From NCBI GenBank assembly GCA_964405435.1, contig CAYOOD010000023.1, positions 21,089-85,088 on the forward strand: a stretch of DNA of 64,000 nt, read 5' to 3'. Positions 61,393-64,000 of this stretch are shown here, in pieces (position 1 is the stretch's first letter; the number at the start of each line of letters is the position of its first letter). The notes under the pieces were generated by a model. It did not search any database. It had not been told where the DNA came from and saw nothing but the letters and a program-made list of their open reading frames with translations. A program made the translations under genes and the position numbers. The DNA is from DVEG01 sp964405435 (lineage in GTDB: Bacteria; Cyanobacteriota; Cyanobacteriia; Cyanobacteriales; Oscillatoriaceae).

Positions 61393-63843
61393 ATGAATAA
61401 CAACCCGATCGCCGGTGCCAACAACCCGCCCTCTAAATTCAAAAAGAACCCAACAGCCGCACTCTCGCGCCAGCGCCCCGCGCCGGCTAGGGGAAAGCTG
61501 CCGGGGAACCGCCGCAGGCAAGCCGCGCGAGAAAAAGAAAGAGGGGGGCAGCGTAAACTGCCGACGGCTTTAATTGTCTGCGCTGCCTTTTTGGGCGGCA
61601 CCTGCGCGATCGTCGCTGGCGCGTGGTTCAGCCTGCAGTTGATTCTGACGCCCGATCGCGTCAATTGGGTTGACGAGTATTTGCCAGAGACGGATAGCGT
61701 ACCGCTCGACAATGCGAAAAATCCGCCGCAGAGTCTCGCGGACATTCAAAAGCAACTGCGACAAGATGGATTGCTCGCACCACCCCTCCTGCCCCTGGAA
61801 AGCACGACAACAGAGCCGCGAGAGTCAGAATTGGGATCGCTTCAACTGATGCAGGTAATGGTAGAGGCGCTGCAACCCAAATCCCTGCTCTGTCAGTCTC
61901 CGTGTCAGCAGTTGTACGAATTAAGAATTTACGAGCCGGTGCCGCCACCCCACCACAAGGCAGGCAACGAGCCCTATTTTCGCCTTTTGGGCCAGATGCC
62001 CGTGCAAGGGCCAGCAGAATCGTTTGTACTCGACTCGCTGATTCGCTCGGACTCGAAAAAACAAGGTTCCAGCCGCCCCCTGCCCCTGACGGCTTTAGAA
62101 GCCCTACAAGGAGAAGCGCCCGCTACGGGGGTTTGGCTGAATTTCACCGGGCACCGCCTCGAAGGTGAAAAAGCGATTTCTTACGGACAAATCTTTCACT
62201 TCAATCCCGAAAAAGCAAATCTCAGCCTGATGCTGCAGTGGACTTCTCCGGCGGGTAAAATTCCGACGTGGCGGGAGGTGACAGGCGGGGGCAAGCCGGA
62301 ATTGGTGGTCGAGCAAACGACGGGGAAGGAACCGCGTTTTCAGGTGTATCAGGTTGAATCGCGGAATTTCCTGCTCAATCCAGTTGCCCTAGAGGAAATT
62401 TCTCTCAAGCAACCGGTTTTAGAGAGCGCCGCTTACCGGCAAGCCCTGCAGCTAGCTCGGAGCGGTTTGTGGACGCCAGCGGGGAAACTGATGGAATCGC
62501 TCAAACAGGAGCGCCAGCAAAAGGGAGAAAGTTGGCCACAGGCTGTGCAAGCGCAAGTAGATGTGATTCAGTTGCACGCCCGGGAAATGCAGAAGCAATT
62601 GAATATTTCCGCAACCGATCCGGGGGAGCGAGCGATCGCGCTGTTGACTGACGGGCGCTGGGATGAAGCGCTGAAAATTTTTGAGGCAGATTTGGACAAT
62701 AGTTACAAGATTGCTCTAGGGCTGAAAGCGGATAAAGGGGCGATCGCAAAGCGGGTAGATGCGGCACTGAAAGTCTTTCCAGAACAGCTCGATCTCAAGG
62801 CTTGGGGGGCGCTGGTTCGGGCGGCTCAAGAAGGTAGCCCCCAGGCTCGCCAGTGGCTGGAGGCGCAGCCCAACAACGGCAGCGGCACCGTCGAGCGGGT
62901 GCGTGAATTGCTCGAGAGAATGGAAGTAGCCTTATCAGAGTCAACCCTCATCAACCATCCGGGTAAAATTGTCGGTTTGGCGCTGCCGATGGAGCAGGTC
63001 AATAATGATGACTGGTTGCTGCCGAAAAAAGACGAAATTTTGCAGCTAGAGAAGGGGCAAATTTGGTATCAGGTGCAGGTAGCGGCTTTTCACGACGGGC
63101 AAAATTGGGTGCGATCGCCCTTTACCCAGTTGAACTTGCCGCGAATTGAACCGGGCAGGCGCTTGTGGCGGATATTGGGATTAAACCTCGATCCGAAAAT
63201 TAAAATCGGCGTTTGGATGCCAGACGGGCAGCAAAAACTCGTCTCAGCAACCGTGAGAGCGCTTTGGTTTGACAAAGGTACAGTGCAACTTTTGGCGTCA
63301 GGAGAGACAACATCTGCCGGGTATGGTGCGGGCGCATTGAAACCCCGCCCGATCGCGTTTACCTCCGACAGATTCCGCTGGTTGCAGCCAGAATCGATCC
63401 GTCTGGGCGATTTAAACCAGCAGCAGTCTGCGTGGGTGATGGGAATTTTAACCAATCTCTGGGGCGATTTGCAGAAAGCGCGTCGCGTCACTGACGGGGC
63501 GGTGCCCAATCCCGAGGAATTGCTCAAACAGAGCAGCGATTGGGTGGTGCAATTAATTGACGTGAATAATAATAATTTGCCCGATGCGGTGCTGACATTG
63601 CGATCGGACGTTTTCGCCAACTTGCAACAACCCGGTGCCGCACTGCAAGGGAATGCAGGTTCTCGGACGTTGATTTTTGACGACGCCGGGGAACTCATTT
63701 ACAGCGAATTCACCACCAGTGCTGCGCAGTCGCTTACCGGCTTTGCCGATTTGGAAGATGGAGGCTCGGTTGCTTTGGTGGTGGATACCCCGAACGGTTA
63801 CACCTTGAAGCGCTGGAATGCGAATCAACAGGGTTTTGAATAG
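61393..63843 (+). CDS. Large membrane-anchored protein of unknown function
   Basis: 816 residues. A basic, Pro/Ala-rich cytoplasmic N-terminus (about 1-55) precedes one helix (about 56-80, LPTALIVCAAFLGGTCAIVA). The rest should be outside the plasma membrane: a beta-rich domain (about 150-330, SYGQIFHFNPEKANLSLMLQ), a helical TPR-like stretch (about 340-470, SAAYRQALQLARSGLWTPAG) and a C-terminal domain (about 500-816) with DVNNNNLPDAVLTL, resembling a calcium-binding/FG-GAP-like loop. Not recognised; looks cyanobacteria-specific. 57 bp after the GT4 gene on the same strand, so possibly co-transcribed. Confidence 0.85.
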   Translation: MNNNPIAGANNPPSKFKKNPTAALSRQRPAPARGKLPGNRRRQAAREKERGGQRKLPTALIVCAAFLGGTCAIVAGAWFSLQLILTPDRVNWVDEYLPETDSVPLDNAKNPPQSLADIQKQLRQDGLLAPPLLPLESTTTEPRESELGSLQLMQVMVEALQPKSLLCQSPCQQLYELRIYEPVPPPHHKAGNEPYFRLLGQMPVQGPAESFVLDSLIRSDSKKQGSSRPLPLTALEALQGEAPATGVWLNFTGHRLEGEKAISYGQIFHFNPEKANLSLMLQWTSPAGKIPTWREVTGGGKPELVVEQTTGKEPRFQVYQVESRNFLLNPVALEEISLKQPVLESAAYRQALQLARSGLWTPAGKLMESLKQERQQKGESWPQAVQAQVDVIQLHAREMQKQLNISATDPGERAIALLTDGRWDEALKIFEADLDNSYKIALGLKADKGAIAKRVDAALKVFPEQLDLKAWGALVRAAQEGSPQARQWLEAQPNNGSGTVERVRELLERMEVALSESTLINHPGKIVGLALPMEQVNNDDWLLPKKDEILQLEKGQIWYQVQVAAFHDGQNWVRSPFTQLNLPRIEPGRRLWRILGLNLDPKIKIGVWMPDGQQKLVSATVRALWFDKGTVQLLASGETTSAGYGAGALKPRPIAFTSDRFRWLQPESIRLGDLNQQQSAWVMGILTNLWGDLQKARRVTDGAVPNPEELLKQSSDWVVQLIDVNNNNLPDAVLTLRSDVFANLQQPGAALQGNAGSRTLIFDDAGELIYSEFTTSAAQSLTGFADLEDGGSVALVVDTPNGYTLKRWNANQQGFE

Positions 63844-63853
63844 CGGGTAATTA

Positions 63854-63884
63854 GAAACCAGGCTTCTTGAAGAAGCCTGGTTTC
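63854..63884. terminator. Hairpin (dispersed palindrome, copy 3) after the 816-residue gene
   Basis: GAAACCAGGCTTCTTGAAGA and its complement GCCTGGTTTC form a nearly complete palindrome 11 bp after the stop codon. It belongs to the same family as the copies at 9690 and 58124 and could serve as terminator. The remaining 116 bp to the window end show no feature. Confidence 0.65.
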
Positions 63885-64000
63885 TGAGCCCTATTAAGTA
63901 GCGTTTGCTATGTCCCTGTCGTAGTGAGAGCATTCGGATGAGAAATTATATCATGTCCGGTCGATTAATCCTAATTAGCAGCCTTCTGGCCACCAATGGA

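Overview
The window is chromosomal DNA of a cyanobacterium, most likely a filamentous, non-heterocystous (Oscillatoria/Microcoleus-like) one. The HIP1 palindrome GCGATCGC recurs throughout. There is a Yfr1-type small RNA, a cyanobacterial RNase E ending in an Arg6-Ser-Ser-Ala tail, heptanucleotide tandem repeats, palindromic mini-elements and many small proteins of cyanobacterial type. The strain assignment is inference. No rRNA, tRNA, CRISPR array, complete insertion sequence or prophage was seen.

Layout. (1) 1-8.2 kb, minus strand: NAD(P)H-type glutamate synthase, gltB and gltD (gltD runs off the left edge). The two genes are separated by 2.2 kb of accessory DNA: a PIN-domain toxin with a small partner, a 173-residue orphan, and a decayed second PIN toxin-antitoxin pair. 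(2) 8.2-12.8 kb: 1.8 kb without genes, then an exported phosphodiester-glycosidase (NAGPA) protein and a stand-alone mannose-6-phosphate-isomerase-type cupin. (3) 13.7-33.5 kb: an exopolysaccharide locus of Wzx/Wzy type: chain-length regulator/tyrosine kinase, outer-membrane export protein, Wzy-like polymerase, Wzx-like flippase, eight glycosyltransferases including a GT39-type membrane enzyme and a WecG/TagA/CpsF enzyme, a methyltransferase, and a secreted GH74 (xyloglucanase-family) hydrolase. No initiating sugar-phosphate transferase is present. (4) 34.7-41.4 kb: an IscA-like Fe-S protein, the str operon (rpsL, rpsG, fusA, tuf, rpsJ) behind a consensus promoter, and a Lon-substrate-domain protein. 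(5) 41.6-48.4 kb: a membrane protein, the Yfr1 RNA, a pentapeptide-repeat protein, prephenate dehydratase, a DUF1997 protein, a secreted protein and RNase HII. (6) 48.5-54.2 kb: RNase E and a B12-binding-type radical SAM protein. (7) 54.7-64 kb: a STAS protein, small conserved proteins, an LL-DAP-type aminotransferase with a MITE inserted at its stop codon, ClpS, two further glycosyltransferases and a large anchored protein of unknown function.

How it fits together. The GOGAT pair links nitrogen assimilation to carbon skeletons. The 13.7-33.5 kb block can assemble lipid-linked repeat units in the cytoplasm, flip them (Wzx), polymerise them (Wzy), and control length and export (Wzc/Wza), while GH74 could trim or release a beta-1,4-glucan-like product. 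The str operon and the rne-rnhB group are housekeeping. The most interesting points are the GH74 gene inside the polysaccharide locus, a Walker A Lys-to-Arg change in the tyrosine kinase, the Yfr1 RNA, the toxin-antitoxin traffic between gltB and gltD, and the MITE whose target duplication preserves a stop codon.
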